From: Phycisphaerales bacterium | Lineage (GTDB): Bacteria > Planctomycetota > Phycisphaerae > UBA1845 > Fen-1342 | DNA: 64,000 nucleotides | Direction: 5' to 3' | NCBI GenBank assembly: GCA_022839625.1 | Contig: JALHJL010000006.1 | Location: forward strand, 62,001 to 126,000 | The notes under the pieces: model-generated | Database searches by the model: none | What the model saw: only the letters and a program-made list of their open reading frames with translations | Told to the model about the DNA's origin: nothing | Shown here: positions 17,572 to 26,875 of the stretch, piece by piece | Layout of the letters: each line of letters begins with the position of its first letter | Numbering within the stretch: position 1 is the stretch's first letter | Position numbers and translations under genes: made by a program

Positions 17572-17664
17572 CGCGCTACCCTCGGCGCGCACCCTGTACC
17601 CGGCGCGCCGCACAGCGCCGGCGCTCTCGGGGCGGGCCTCCTCAAACTCAAGCGCGCAATTAGA

Positions 17665-18774
17665 CTACTTCAGGACCAGCGGTTCAAACCGCAATCCGAA
17701 CGCTTCCGCCACCGGCTGGTTCGTAATCTTGCCGAACGCCATGTTGACCCCGGCCGCCAACCCCGGATCGGCCGCGCACGCCTTCTCCCAACCAAGGCTG
17801 GCCAGCTTCACCAGGTACGGAATCGTCGCGTTCGTCAGGCCGAACGTGCTCGTACGCCCCACCGCGCCGGGCATGTTGGCCACGCCGTAGTGGACCACAT
17901 TCTCCACCACGTACGTCGGGTCGCCGTGCGTCGTCGGCCGCGTGGTCTCGCAGCAACCACCTTGGTCAACTCCCACGTCGACGATCACCGCTCCGGGCGG
18001 CATAAGCTTCAGGTTCTCCCGCCGAATCAGCATCGGACACCGTGCCCCAGGAATCAGCACCGCTCCGATCACGAGGTCCGCCGTCTGCAAGTGCCGGCGA
18101 ATGGCCTCCGGTGTGCTGTAGACGGTAGTCACGTTGGCCGGCATCACGTCGGCCAGGTAACGCAGCCGGTAGAGATCGATGTCCATGATCGTAACGGCGG
18201 CCCCCAGCCCCGCGGCCATCCGCGCCGCAGCCGTCCCCACGATTCCGCCGCCCAGAACCAGTACATTGGCCGGCTCGACACCCGGGATGCCGCCCAGCAG
18301 AATCCCGCGGCCCATCATCGGCCGTTCCAGGTACTTGGCGCCCTCCTGGATGCTCATCTTGCCGGCGACTTCGCTCATCGGCGCCAGCAACGGCAGGCGC
18401 CCCTGCTCATCCACGATCGTTTCGTACGCGATGGCAACGCAACCAGAATCCCGCACGCCCTCGGTCAGCTCGCGGCTCGCGGCGAAGTGCAGATACGTGA
18501 ATAGAACCTGCTTGGGGCGAATGTGGGGGAACTCCTCCGCGAGGGGTTCCTTGACCTTGCAAATCAGCTCCGCCCGCTCCCAAACCTCCGCGGCCGAGGA
18601 CACCATCTCGGCTCCGTAGGCCTCATAATCCGCGTCCGCGATCCCCGAACCGACGCCTGCCCCCCGCTCGATCAGGACCCGGTGTCCCGCGCGCTTCAAT
18701 TGCTCGACTCCGCCGGGCACCACGGCAACACGATACTCGTCGGACTTAATCTCCTTCGGAACGCCGATGATCAT
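17665..18774 (-). CDS. ald: Alanine dehydrogenase
   Basis: NAD-dependent interconversion of L-alanine and pyruvate plus ammonia. The start MIIGVPKEIKSDEYRVAVVP is the family's N-terminus; in-frame sequence further upstream is not part of the protein. Further landmarks are CKVKEPLAEE with the substrate-binding Lys, LFTYLHFAA with the catalytic His, VLVLGGGIVGTAAARMAAGL for the Rossmann loop, and VDVGVDQGGCCETTRPTTH with the second catalytic region, then FGLTNATIPYLVKLA. The length of 369 residues is typical. It lies alone on the minus strand, divergent from a lipoprotein gene, with only 71 bases between starts. Confidence 0.95.
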   Translation of the reverse strand: MIIGVPKEIKSDEYRVAVVPGGVEQLKRAGHRVLIERGAGVGSGIADADYEAYGAEMVSSAAEVWERAELICKVKEPLAEEFPHIRPKQVLFTYLHFAASRELTEGVRDSGCVAIAYETIVDEQGRLPLLAPMSEVAGKMSIQEGAKYLERPMMGRGILLGGIPGVEPANVLVLGGGIVGTAAARMAAGLGAAVTIMDIDLYRLRYLADVMPANVTTVYSTPEAIRRHLQTADLVIGAVLIPGARCPMLIRRENLKLMPPGAVIVDVGVDQGGCCETTRPTTHGDPTYVVENVVHYGVANMPGAVGRTSTFGLTNATIPYLVKLASLGWEKACAADPGLAAGVNMAFGKITNQPVAEAFGLRFEPLVLK

Positions 18775-18845
18775 ACGGGGAACTCCTGGACGGGCGTGAA
18801 CTGGCCGATACTCACCGCTAGACAACCCACATACACGGTCGAATC

Positions 18846-19505
18846 GTGAGCTTAAGGATTGCGTTGAGCCTTTGCAAGCACGCGGGAAGCACCGGCCCCC
18901 GCCGGCCCGCCGGCCGGCTCCTCGGACTGCTGTTGACCGCGTGGTTGCCGGCATGCACCGGCGGCCCGGCCGCGGTCACCGTCACCCTGGAGGACCTCGA
19001 AGCCGCGGTTCCGGTCGCGATCACCGACTCGCGCCGTGTCTACGTCTCCGACCCGGCGGTGCTCCACGACTTGTGCACTCCGCTCGGGCGCCGGCTCGGG
19101 TTGCTACAGATTCGCCGCGCCGCCGACTGGGAGCGGCTCTCCGCGGCGGCCCCCGAGCTCGGCCCGTGCCCAGACCTTCGTAGCGGCAGTGTCATCGGCC
19201 TGGCGTGCTGGGCGGGAACGCCGGTCAGCGGCGATTGGCCCATCCGCATCGATACCGTCCACTTGCACCGGGGCGCCGGGCTGCTCGAGGCACGATTCGT
19301 AGGGGGCACCTACCTGCCAGACGGGGCCGCAGTGCTCGAAACCGCTCACGTGCGCGGACTTCACACCCTGTTGGTTGCCAACATAAACGGCTCGCTGTTC
19401 TGCCCGGCCCAGGAACAGGACGAACGCGGCAGATTCCCGGCCGCCAGACGGTTCGGGCCCGCGACCCTTCCGCCGGGCGCGGCCGGCACTGAGGCGGCTC
19501 CATAG
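18846..19505 (+). CDS. Predicted lipoprotein of unknown function
   Basis: A 219-residue protein with a long basic N-region, a hydrophobic stretch and a lipobox (LLTAWLPAC, then TGG), so an outer-membrane or periplasmic lipoprotein is likely. The mature part has repeated short beta-strand-like stretches (VPVAITDSRRVYVSDP, LLQIRRAADWERL, SVIGLACWAGTPVSGDWPIR). The pattern in which an observed value is queried and a reading is compared resembles other small planctomycete lipoproteins, but I recognise no family. The start is GTG. It is divergent from alanine dehydrogenase. The C-terminus is Arg/Pro/Ala-rich. Confidence 0.6.
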   Translation: MSLRIALSLCKHAGSTGPRRPAGRLLGLLLTAWLPACTGGPAAVTVTLEDLEAAVPVAITDSRRVYVSDPAVLHDLCTPLGRRLGLLQIRRAADWERLSAAAPELGPCPDLRSGSVIGLACWAGTPVSGDWPIRIDTVHLHRGAGLLEARFVGGTYLPDGAAVLETAHVRGLHTLLVANINGSLFCPAQEQDERGRFPAARRFGPATLPPGAAGTEAAP

Positions 19506-19625
19506 CATGTTCGCCGTTGACAACTCCAGCAAATCGCGCATCATGTTGATTCTGGGCATCATTAACCGTAGTCGAAAACCATCGTGAATTGCAGCTTTGA
19601 CGCGCTTCGTTAGACGGGAGGCGGC

Positions 19626-21080
19626 GTGGTTGCCCAAGGACCAATCGAAGGTTCAACCCCAGCGGATAGCCCGCCCGAATCGCGCTCCGCCACGCGCATC
19701 CTCGTGGTCGACGACGAGCCGGCCGTGCGCGAGACGCTGGAGAAGTTCCTGATCGCGGACGGCCACGAGGTGGTCGCGGCGGGCTCGGCCGGCGAAGCCC
19801 TGGTTGAGCTTGAGCGGTCCACGTTCGACGTCATGGTGGCCGACCTCATCCTGCGCGACGGCAATGGTGTGGACCTGCTGCGCACCGTGCGGGACCGCTG
19901 GCCGGACTTGCTCGTCGTCGCGATGAGCGGCTACGGCACGGTCCAGTCCGCCGTCGAAGCGATGAAGGCCGGCGCCTTCGAGTTTCTCCAGAAGCCCGTG
20001 CGGATGGACGAGATTCGTCAAGTCGCACGCCGGGCGGTCGAGCAACAGACCCTGTTGCGGGCCAGCCGTTCGCTGCGCCGCGTGCTGGACGCGCCGTTCA
20101 ACCTCGACGCCGTGATCGGGCGTACCTATCAAATGCGGCGGGTGTTCGACTTGATCGAGGCGGTCGCGGACTCGAAGACGCCGGTCTTGATCCGCGGCGA
20201 GACGGGAACGGGCAAGTCCGTGGTGGCGCGCGCCATCCATCAGCGGAGCCAACGGCGGTTGCGACCATTGGTCGAGATCAGTTGTGGGGCCATCCCAGAG
20301 ACGCTTCTGGCGTCCGAGCTGTTCGGTCACGTTAAGGGCGCGTTCACCGGGGCGCTGGCGGACAAGGAGGGCAAGTTCCAGGCGGCGGAGGGCGGCACCA
20401 TCTTCCTGGATGAAGTCGCGCGCCTGTCGCCCAGCTTGCAGGGGAAGCTGCTGCGTGTGCTGCAGGACCGGCAGTACGAGCCGCTGGGCTCGAGCCGCAC
20501 GTACGCGGTGGATGTCCGCGTGATCCTCGGCACCAACGCAGACCTGGCGCGCGAAGTGGACGCGGGGCGCTTCCGAGGCGATTTGTATAGCCGCATCAGC
20601 GCCGTCCACATCGACCTGCCGCCGCTGCGGGAGCGGCTGACGGACATCCCGCTGCTGGCGGAGCATTTCCTGCGGAAGTACGCGCACCAATGTGGGAAGA
20701 CCCGGCTGAGCTTCGCGGAAGGCGCGTTGCAGTGCTTGCAGCGCTATGGTTGGCCCGGAAACGTGCGCGAGCTGGCGAACTGCGTCGAACGAGCGGTTGT
20801 GCTGTGCCGCGGCGACACGATCCACGAGCGCGACCTGCCGCCGGCCGTGGTGCGCTCCGTCGAGGACGATGCGCTGTTGTTCTCTCCCGCCCGCGGCCGG
20901 CCGATGACACTCAAGGAGGCGCTGGAAGAGCCGGAGAAGCGCATCATCAAGGCCGCGCTGGAGGCCCACGGCTGGAACCGCCAGAAGACCGCCGCCATCC
21001 TCGACATCAACCGCACCACGCTCTACAAGAAGATGAAGCGCTACGGGCTGGAAGAGCCCGGCGCACGCGCGAACGCATAG
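19626..21080 (+). CDS. NtrC-family sigma-54-dependent response regulator
   Basis: A three-domain 484-residue activator. The receiver domain (about 24-140) has the acidic pair VVDDEPAV, the phosphoacceptor Asp73 (MVADLIL), a SGYG switch and the Lys of FLQKPV. The AAA+ domain has Walker A GETGTGKS, the sigma-54 contact loop GAFTGA (VKGAFTGALADKEGKF), Walker B GGTIFLDEVARLSP and an Arg-finger region. The C-terminus is a Fis-type helix-turn-helix (NRQKTAAILDINRTTLYKKM). It activates sigma-54 promoters on phosphorylation. No histidine kinase lies beside it, so it is an orphan here. The start is GTG after GACGGGAGGCGGC. A TTGACA occurs at 19517 without a good -10. Confidence 0.95.
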   Translation: MVAQGPIEGSTPADSPPESRSATRILVVDDEPAVRETLEKFLIADGHEVVAAGSAGEALVELERSTFDVMVADLILRDGNGVDLLRTVRDRWPDLLVVAMSGYGTVQSAVEAMKAGAFEFLQKPVRMDEIRQVARRAVEQQTLLRASRSLRRVLDAPFNLDAVIGRTYQMRRVFDLIEAVADSKTPVLIRGETGTGKSVVARAIHQRSQRRLRPLVEISCGAIPETLLASELFGHVKGAFTGALADKEGKFQAAEGGTIFLDEVARLSPSLQGKLLRVLQDRQYEPLGSSRTYAVDVRVILGTNADLAREVDAGRFRGDLYSRISAVHIDLPPLRERLTDIPLLAEHFLRKYAHQCGKTRLSFAEGALQCLQRYGWPGNVRELANCVERAVVLCRGDTIHERDLPPAVVRSVEDDALLFSPARGRPMTLKEALEEPEKRIIKAALEAHGWNRQKTAAILDINRTTLYKKMKRYGLEEPGARANA

Positions 21081-21274
21081 CAGAAGCCGGGGGCGCTCCG
21101 TCGCTCGCGGCGAGTTTCCGTCCGGGGCTCATCCGAGTACACTAATGGACTTGGCGCGCAGCGCGCCGGACAGGTGCGGCGGTGACGCCGCCCGGTTACC
21201 TGCCGACGCACCCCCCCCGGCACGCCGGGGTCGGCATGGCAGCCCCGGTGCGGGACCGCCTGGGGAGACGGAGC

Positions 21275-24200
21275 GTGGAGCCGAAGTACATCCGGATCAC
21301 CGGAGCGCGGCAACATAACCTCCAGAACGTCGACGTGGAGATTCCGCGCGATCGGCTGGTGGTCATCACGGGCCTCAGCGGTTCGGGCAAGAGCAGCCTG
21401 GCGTTCGACACGATCTACGCGGAGGGGCAGCGCAAGTACGTCGAGTCCCTCAGCGTACACGCCCGCCACTTCCTGGAGCAGATCGGCAAACCCGACGTGG
21501 AGCGCATCGACGGCCTGCCGCCGACCCTGGCCATCGAACAGCGGGCCGCCGCCGCCAACCCCAGGTCGACCGTCGCCACCACGACGGAGATCTACGACTT
21601 CCTGCGGGTCCTGTTCGCCCGGGTGGGCAATCCGCACTGCCCGAACTGCGGCCAGCCGATCTACCGGCGTACCGTCGATCAGATCGTCGACATCGTCCTG
21701 GGGTACGAGCAGCGCGAGCCCCCCGACACCCCGGGCGCGCCGCTCCGCGTCATGGTGCTGGCACCGCTCGCACGCGGCCAGACCGGCGAGTTGCAGCCGA
21801 TCCTGCGGCGGATTCAACGTGAGGGCTTCGTGCGGGTCCGGGTGAACGGACAGTTGCGGGACCTGAAGGAACTGTCCGATGAACGGGGCCTGGTGGGCAA
21901 GGGACCCAGAGGGACGGGGGTGGACATGGACGTCGTCATCGACCGGCTCGTGCTGCGGCCCGATGTCCGGGCCCGGCTGGCCGACGCCGTTGAGCTTTCG
22001 CTGGCCATCGGCGACGGCACCGTCATCGTCAGCCGCACCAACGGCAGCCGCCCCAGGCCGGGCACGGTTCCGGCGACCAGTGGCCCAACGGCGGGGACGA
22101 GCGCCGCGGCGCCGTTCAACCAGGCCGGCCGGGACTCGGAGCCCGGTGCTGCGAAGCCGGAGCTGGGCGTTGCGGACGAGGTGTGGGTCGATGAGGTGTT
22201 CAGCGAGCGGCACACGTGTACCGCGTGCGGAATCAGCCTGCCCGAGTTGGCCCCGCGCGCGTTCAGTTTCAACTCACCGTATGGGGCGTGCGAGCACTGC
22301 GGCGGCCTGGGCACCACGCCCCGCTTCGACCCGCAGCTTGTCGCGCCCGACGAGAACGTGTCCCTGATCGGCGGCGCCATCGCCCCGTGGTCGGCCGGCA
22401 AGAAGCACCTCGCCGCGGCGCATCTGAAGATGCTCCGCACGCTGTGCCAGGCCCTCGGCGTGAAGCCGGAAACGCCGTTCAAGAACATCCCCGACCGGCT
22501 GCGCCGGATCATCCTCTTCGGCAGCACGCCGGAGGACACGGAACAGATCGGCGTCAGTTTCGAGGGCGTGATCCCGAACCTCCAGCGGCGCTACCGGGCG
22601 GCGGGCAGCGATGGCGGCCGGAGCCGGCTGGCGAACTATCAATCGGACTACGTGTGCGAGCACTGCCACGGGGCGCGGCTGCGCCGGACGTCGCTGGCCG
22701 TGCGCGTCGCCGGCCGCAACATCCATGAAATCACGCGCCTCTCGATCGCCGAGGCGACGCGGCTGTTCGAGGAGCTCCACGACAGCACGCTGCGAAGCCC
22801 GTCCGGGACAGAGCGGCGACGAGAGGCCACTCGCAAGGCGGAGCTTGACACTACCCCGCTCGAAGGCGAGGCGGCCCAGATTGCCGAGCCGATCCTCCGC
22901 GAGATTCGCCAGCGGCTGCGCTTCATGTACGACGTCGGCCTGGGCTACCTGACGCTGGACCGGACCAGCGCGACGCTCTCCGGCGGCGAGGCCCAACGAA
23001 TTCGTTTGGCGACGCAACTGGGCAGCGGGCTGGTCGGCGTCTGCTACGTCCTCGACGAGCCGACAATCGGCCTGCACCAGCGCGACAACGCGCGCCTGCT
23101 GGCCTCCATCCGCCGGCTGGTCGACATCGGCAACTCCGTCATCGTCGTCGAGCACGACGAGGACGTGATTCGCGCCGCCGACCACCTGATCGACATGGGA
23201 CCCGGGGCCGGACTCCACGGCGGACGCGTCGTCGCACAGGGGCCCGCGGCCGATGCGCTGGCGGACCCGGCGTCGATCACCGGCAAGTACCTGCGCGGGG
23301 AGTACGGCATCCCATTGCCCGATGAGCGCCGGCAGCCGCGACGGTCCGATTTCATCCAGGTACTCAAGGCGGCCGAGAACAATCTGAAGGACATCGACGT
23401 CAACTTCCCGCTGGGCGTGCTCTGCGCGGTTACAGGCGTCAGCGGCAGCGGCAAAAGCACGTTGGTCTCGCAGATTCTCCTGCCCGCCCTGCGGCGCCGG
23501 CTGTACAAGTCGCGGGAGCGCCCCGGCCGGCACGAACGGATCGTCGGCGCCAACAAGGTCGACAAGGTGATCGAGATCGACCAGACGCCCATCGGCCGCA
23601 CGCCGCGCAGCAACCCGGCCACCTACACCGGCGTCTTCGACGAGATCCGACGCCTGTACGCCAAGACCAAGGAGGCCCGTATCCGCGGCTACAACGCCAG
23701 CCGCTTCAGCTTCAACGCCAAGGGCGGGCGGTGCGAGGCATGCCAGGGACAGGGTACGCGGCGGATCGAGATGCACTTTCTTCCGGACGTGTTCGTGGAG
23801 TGCCAGGAATGCAAGGGCTCGCGCTACAGCCGCGAGACGCTGGAGATTCGCTACCGCGGCAAGTCCATCGCCGGCGTGCTGGAGATGCGCGTCGAGGAAG
23901 CGCTGCGCTTCTTCGACAGCTTCCCGAAGATCAAGCAGGGACTCCAGGCCCTTTCCGACGTCGGACTCGGGTACGTGCGCCTCGGGCAGCCGTCCAACAC
24001 GCTCTCCGGCGGCGAGGCCCAGCGCGTGAAACTGGCGGGAGAGCTGGCCCGCGGCGTAACCCGCCCCGTCACGCCCAACGGACCGCCCAGTGCGTCAGCG
24101 ACCGAACGCGCCAAGCTTGCCAGCCACACCCTGTACGTGCTCGACGAGCCGACGACCGGCCTGCACTTCGCGGACATTCAGACACTGCTGGCGGTCATCA

Positions 24201-24403
24201 ATCGCCTGGTCGACATGGGCAACACGGTCCTCGTGGTCGAGCACAACTTGGACGTGGTCAAGTCCGCCGACTGGGTCATCGACCTGGGCCCTGAAGGGGG
24301 CGAGGCGGGCGGGCGTATCGTCGCCGAGGGTCCGCCGGAGGCCATCGCGGCTTGCCCCGCCAGCCACACCGGACACTACCTGCGTGCCAAGCTGGCCGTG
24401 TAG
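21275..24403 (+). CDS. uvrA: Excinuclease ABC subunit A
   Basis: UvrA dimers find DNA lesions and load UvrB in nucleotide excision repair. All landmarks are present: IRITGARQHNLQNVDVEIPR, first Walker A GLSGSGKSS, zinc Cys pairs CPNCG, CTACG, CEHCGG, CEHCHG, ABC signatures LSGGEAQRIRLATQ and LSGGEAQRVKLAG, second Walker A GVSGSGKST, the CEACQGQGTRRIEMHFLPDV zinc module, and Walker B regions VLDEPTIGLH and VLDEPTTGLH. I take the GTG at 21275 (MEPKYIRI) because GGGGAGA precedes it and the family begins there. About 1042 residues is long; insertions at about 270-325 (Pro/Ala/Thr-rich) and near 930 (TRPVTPNGPPSASATERAKL) explain the excess. Confidence 0.97.
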   Translation: MEPKYIRITGARQHNLQNVDVEIPRDRLVVITGLSGSGKSSLAFDTIYAEGQRKYVESLSVHARHFLEQIGKPDVERIDGLPPTLAIEQRAAAANPRSTVATTTEIYDFLRVLFARVGNPHCPNCGQPIYRRTVDQIVDIVLGYEQREPPDTPGAPLRVMVLAPLARGQTGELQPILRRIQREGFVRVRVNGQLRDLKELSDERGLVGKGPRGTGVDMDVVIDRLVLRPDVRARLADAVELSLAIGDGTVIVSRTNGSRPRPGTVPATSGPTAGTSAAAPFNQAGRDSEPGAAKPELGVADEVWVDEVFSERHTCTACGISLPELAPRAFSFNSPYGACEHCGGLGTTPRFDPQLVAPDENVSLIGGAIAPWSAGKKHLAAAHLKMLRTLCQALGVKPETPFKNIPDRLRRIILFGSTPEDTEQIGVSFEGVIPNLQRRYRAAGSDGGRSRLANYQSDYVCEHCHGARLRRTSLAVRVAGRNIHEITRLSIAEATRLFEELHDSTLRSPSGTERRREATRKAELDTTPLEGEAAQIAEPILREIRQRLRFMYDVGLGYLTLDRTSATLSGGEAQRIRLATQLGSGLVGVCYVLDEPTIGLHQRDNARLLASIRRLVDIGNSVIVVEHDEDVIRAADHLIDMGPGAGLHGGRVVAQGPAADALADPASITGKYLRGEYGIPLPDERRQPRRSDFIQVLKAAENNLKDIDVNFPLGVLCAVTGVSGSGKSTLVSQILLPALRRRLYKSRERPGRHERIVGANKVDKVIEIDQTPIGRTPRSNPATYTGVFDEIRRLYAKTKEARIRGYNASRFSFNAKGGRCEACQGQGTRRIEMHFLPDVFVECQECKGSRYSRETLEIRYRGKSIAGVLEMRVEEALRFFDSFPKIKQGLQALSDVGLGYVRLGQPSNTLSGGEAQRVKLAGELARGVTRPVTPNGPPSASATERAKLASHTLYVLDEPTTGLHFADIQTLLAVINRLVDMGNTVLVVEHNLDVVKSADWVIDLGPEGGEAGGRIVAEGPPEAIAACPASHTGHYLRAKLAV

Positions 24404-24429
24404 CAGCCGGCCCGGCGGACAAGCGCCGC

Positions 24430-25776
24430 TCAGCGTTCGCGCCGCGCCTGGAGGGTAACGGTCCACAGGAACGGCCAATCCACGTCGAGACGCAGCCCTT
24501 CGACGTGCACCCTTTCTCCCGGCCGGGTCTGCTCAAGGGCCAGCCCCACGTCGTTCAGCGCCATCACGGGCACACGGTCGATGCGCAGGATGAAATCACG
24601 CGGACGAATGCGCGCCCGGTCGGCCGGCCCGCCGGGCTCAACCCGCTCGACCACCAGCCCCGCGTTGTCCGGCAGGTCCAGTTGGCGGCGTTGTTCGCCG
24701 GTGACCTCCCGCAGCTCCAGCCCAAACAGGCGCGCGGCGAGGGCACGGCCGTCGGGCAGCGGAACCGCCTGAAGCGGAACGACCGCGTCGAGCAGCTCGG
24801 TCCCGCGCTCCACTGCCAGCCGCACACTGCTCTCGGGCTTCTGGCCCAACAAATGCACGTAGTAGTCGATCCCGTCGCGCAGCGGCACGCCGTTGAAGCG
24901 GACGATCCGGTCGCCCGGCTGTAGGCCGGCCGCGGCGGCGGGGCTGTCCTCGCGCACGGTCACGACGCGCGCATCGGTGCCGCTCACGTCCACGCCGAAG
25001 CGGACGCGCTCGCGGCGCTCGATGTCCAGCATCTTCGGCACCAGTTCCCACAGGCGATCGACCGGGATCGCGAAGCCGATGTTCTGGGCGTCGCCACGAA
25101 TCGCGCTGTTGATTCCGATGAGCTCGCCGTTGAGGTTCAGCAGCGGGCCGCCGGAGTTGCCGCGGTTGATCGGCGCGTCCGTTTGGATCAGCCCCTGGTA
25201 GACGACGTCGTTGCTGAACTGAAGGTCCCGGTCGAGTGCGCTGACGATCCCGGTCGTGACGGTATGCTGCAAGCCGAGCGGGTTGCCGATGGCGACGACC
25301 GTCTCGCCGATCATGATGTCGTTGCTGCGTCCGAGCTTCTGCGCCTGGAGCCGGGCGGGCGGCGCCACGCGCAGCACAGCGAGGTCGTGCTCGGGATCGA
25401 CCGCGAGGACGCTGGCCGGCAGCGTCTGCTTGTCGGCAAACGTAACCTGCACGTCCGTGGCCTGGGAAACCACGTGCGCGTTGGTGACGATGAAGCCGTT
25501 TTCATGCACGACGACGCCCGAGCCCACGCTCTGAATCCGCCGGTCACGCGCCCGCGGGGGACCGAAATCGAAAATGTCGTCCAGCGGCGACCCGAACAAC
25601 GAGCGCATCCGCACGATCCGCGTCGTGCTGATGTTGACCACCGCGTCGCGGCACTGCTCGAATACCTCCACCACCGGCGTCCGGCGCCGGTCGCGCTGCG
25701 ACTCGTCCGCCGCAAACGCGGCACTGATCGTTACCAGCCCGGCCAGGCCAACCACGATCCACAGACGGGGGCTCAT
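24430..25776 (-). CDS. HtrA/DegP-like periplasmic serine protease with two PDZ domains
   Basis: A Sec signal (MSPRLWIVVGLAGLVTISAAF) leads into a trypsin-like domain. His is in FIVTNAHVVSQATDVQV, Asp in VDPEHDLAVLRV, and Ser in TDAPINRGNSGGPLLNLNGE, a complete catalytic triad. Two PDZ-like modules follow (AAGLQPGDRIVRFNGVPLRD and PADRARIRPRDFILRIDRVP). Such proteases degrade or refold damaged envelope proteins. The 448-residue length is normal for DegP/DegQ. The ATG overlaps the AMMECR1 gene stop as ATGA, so translation is coupled. It converges on uvrA with 26 bases between stops. Confidence 0.92.
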   Translation of the reverse strand: MSPRLWIVVGLAGLVTISAAFAADESQRDRRRTPVVEVFEQCRDAVVNISTTRIVRMRSLFGSPLDDIFDFGPPRARDRRIQSVGSGVVVHENGFIVTNAHVVSQATDVQVTFADKQTLPASVLAVDPEHDLAVLRVAPPARLQAQKLGRSNDIMIGETVVAIGNPLGLQHTVTTGIVSALDRDLQFSNDVVYQGLIQTDAPINRGNSGGPLLNLNGELIGINSAIRGDAQNIGFAIPVDRLWELVPKMLDIERRERVRFGVDVSGTDARVVTVREDSPAAAAGLQPGDRIVRFNGVPLRDGIDYYVHLLGQKPESSVRLAVERGTELLDAVVPLQAVPLPDGRALAARLFGLELREVTGEQRRQLDLPDNAGLVVERVEPGGPADRARIRPRDFILRIDRVPVMALNDVGLALEQTRPGERVHVEGLRLDVDWPFLWTVTLQARRER

Positions 25777-26351
25777 GAGTTACTCCCCGCGGCACCCCCT
25801 CCCGGCGACTCGCCGATCACCTCCGCGGTGAAGAGCAGCACCTCGGTCTTCGGATCCTTCCATGCATCCGGGGGCAGGCCCGCTTTCTCGGTGCAGCAGC
25901 GGGCAAGAAACGTCTCTTTGTCCAGCTTGTGCTCAACCGCGACCTGAGGCAGAAACAGTCCGCGTTGCGCGCCGCGGCGGACAAGGATTCCGTGTCGCCC
26001 GATCTCTAGTTCCGCCAAGTCCGCCATTGGTCGAGGCTCGGAGAGGATCGAGACCTCGATCCGCAACTCGGGCAGTTCATGCGGCTCAACCGGCGAGAAC
26101 CGCGGATCTTCGGCCGCCGCGCAGACCGCAGCCTGCCGGACGGCCTCGCCCAGGGGCATCTGGGCATCGAGGGTGCCCATGCACCCGCGCAGCCGCTGTC
26201 GCAGGTGAAGCGTCACGAACACACCCCCGTGCGGGCGGTCGGCAGCGGGCAGGGACCCTGCCGTACCAGGGTCGGAACCGCGCACAACACATTCGATCAC
26301 CCGCCGGGCGAAATCAGACCAGTTGACGGGCGTGCTCGGCAGCGTGGTCAT
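25773..26351 (-). CDS. AMMECR1-domain protein
   Basis: A 192-residue protein of the AMMECR1 family, of the type often found in the AmmeMemoRadiSam context. The diagnostic segment LRGCMGTLDAQMPLGEAV (a close match to LRGCIGT) is present, followed by AAAEDPRFSPVEPHELPELR, then IEVSILSEP, GILVRRGAQRGLFLPQVAVE and CTEKAGLPPDAW. The biochemical role remains unclear; a link to tRNA or protein modification has been suggested from gene neighbourhoods. Neither the Memo partner nor the radical-SAM partner is adjacent. Its stop is fused to the start of the HtrA protease, so the two proteins are co-expressed. Confidence 0.9.
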   Translation of the reverse strand: MTTLPSTPVNWSDFARRVIECVVRGSDPGTAGSLPAADRPHGGVFVTLHLRQRLRGCMGTLDAQMPLGEAVRQAAVCAAAEDPRFSPVEPHELPELRIEVSILSEPRPMADLAELEIGRHGILVRRGAQRGLFLPQVAVEHKLDKETFLARCCTEKAGLPPDAWKDPKTEVLLFTAEVIGESPGGGAAGSNS

Positions 26352-26456
26352 GAACTGCTGGCCTCCGTGCCCCGCAGGCCAGTAAGGAACGTCGTCGCCA
26401 CGCGAGGCGATCGGGCGCCGCGGAAGGCGAGGTTCAGCAGGACGGGAAGACGCGCC

Positions 26457-26567
26457 TCATTCCTGCTGTTTCTTCTTTACGACCCAGAGCACGATGACGA
26501 TCACCAGCAGTACAATGATGACGATCCAGTTCCACGTCTGCAAACCGAGAAATGCGCCGAGAGTCAT
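26457..26567 (-). CDS. 36-residue single-span membrane peptide
   Basis: The frame can be opened much earlier, but the convincing start is the ATG with AGAGGA upstream that gives MTLGAFLGLQTWNWIVIIVL followed by LVIVIVLWVVKKKQQE. It is one membrane helix with a Lys-rich cytoplasmic end, so the N-terminus should face outward. It lies 105 bases before the AMMECR1 gene on the same strand. Similar short Ile/Val-rich proteins are stress-related or unknown in other bacteria; no specific function can be read. Confidence 0.7.
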   Translation of the reverse strand: MTLGAFLGLQTWNWIVIIVLLVIVIVLWVVKKKQQE

Positions 26568-26771
26568 CGCTGAGTCCTCTGTAATCTGAGAGATCAGAGA
26601 TAACGGATCCAAAACGTCCGCGCGCCAGCGCAGTTTGATAACCGTGGCCGCCGCAGGTGTCAACCGGCGCATCCGGTTCCTGCCCGCCCCATGAGCCCGG
26701 CTCATGGGCGTCCCTGGCTCGGGCGTGGCCGGTCGGACTGCGACCGAAGACGCTGGATCCCAGCCCTCGTA

Positions 26772-26866
26772 GTCCGTTGAAAAAGGGGACTGGCTCCGCG
26801 CCGGTGGGCTTTCGCGGTAGCGCTGCGTGGGCTCCCGCGGTGTCTATACCCTCTCTTTCAGCGGAC
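26772..26866. repeat. 95-bp palindromic intergenic repeat, copy C
   Basis: Third copy of the same element and the closest in sequence to copy A over the left arm (GTCCGTTGAAAAAGGG intact). The right end is CTCTCTTTCAGCGGAC, one base longer. It lies between the start of the small membrane peptide and the terminator of the sigma-factor gene, directly next to the nested hairpin at 26876-27006. Confidence 0.8.
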
Positions 26867-26875
26867 TCTTAATGG

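Noticed and set aside
16165..18504. A 779-codon open frame on the plus strand opposite the adaptor and alanine dehydrogenase
   Set aside because: It spans two well-recognised genes of the other strand and has no motif or signal; stop codons are rare by GC content alone.
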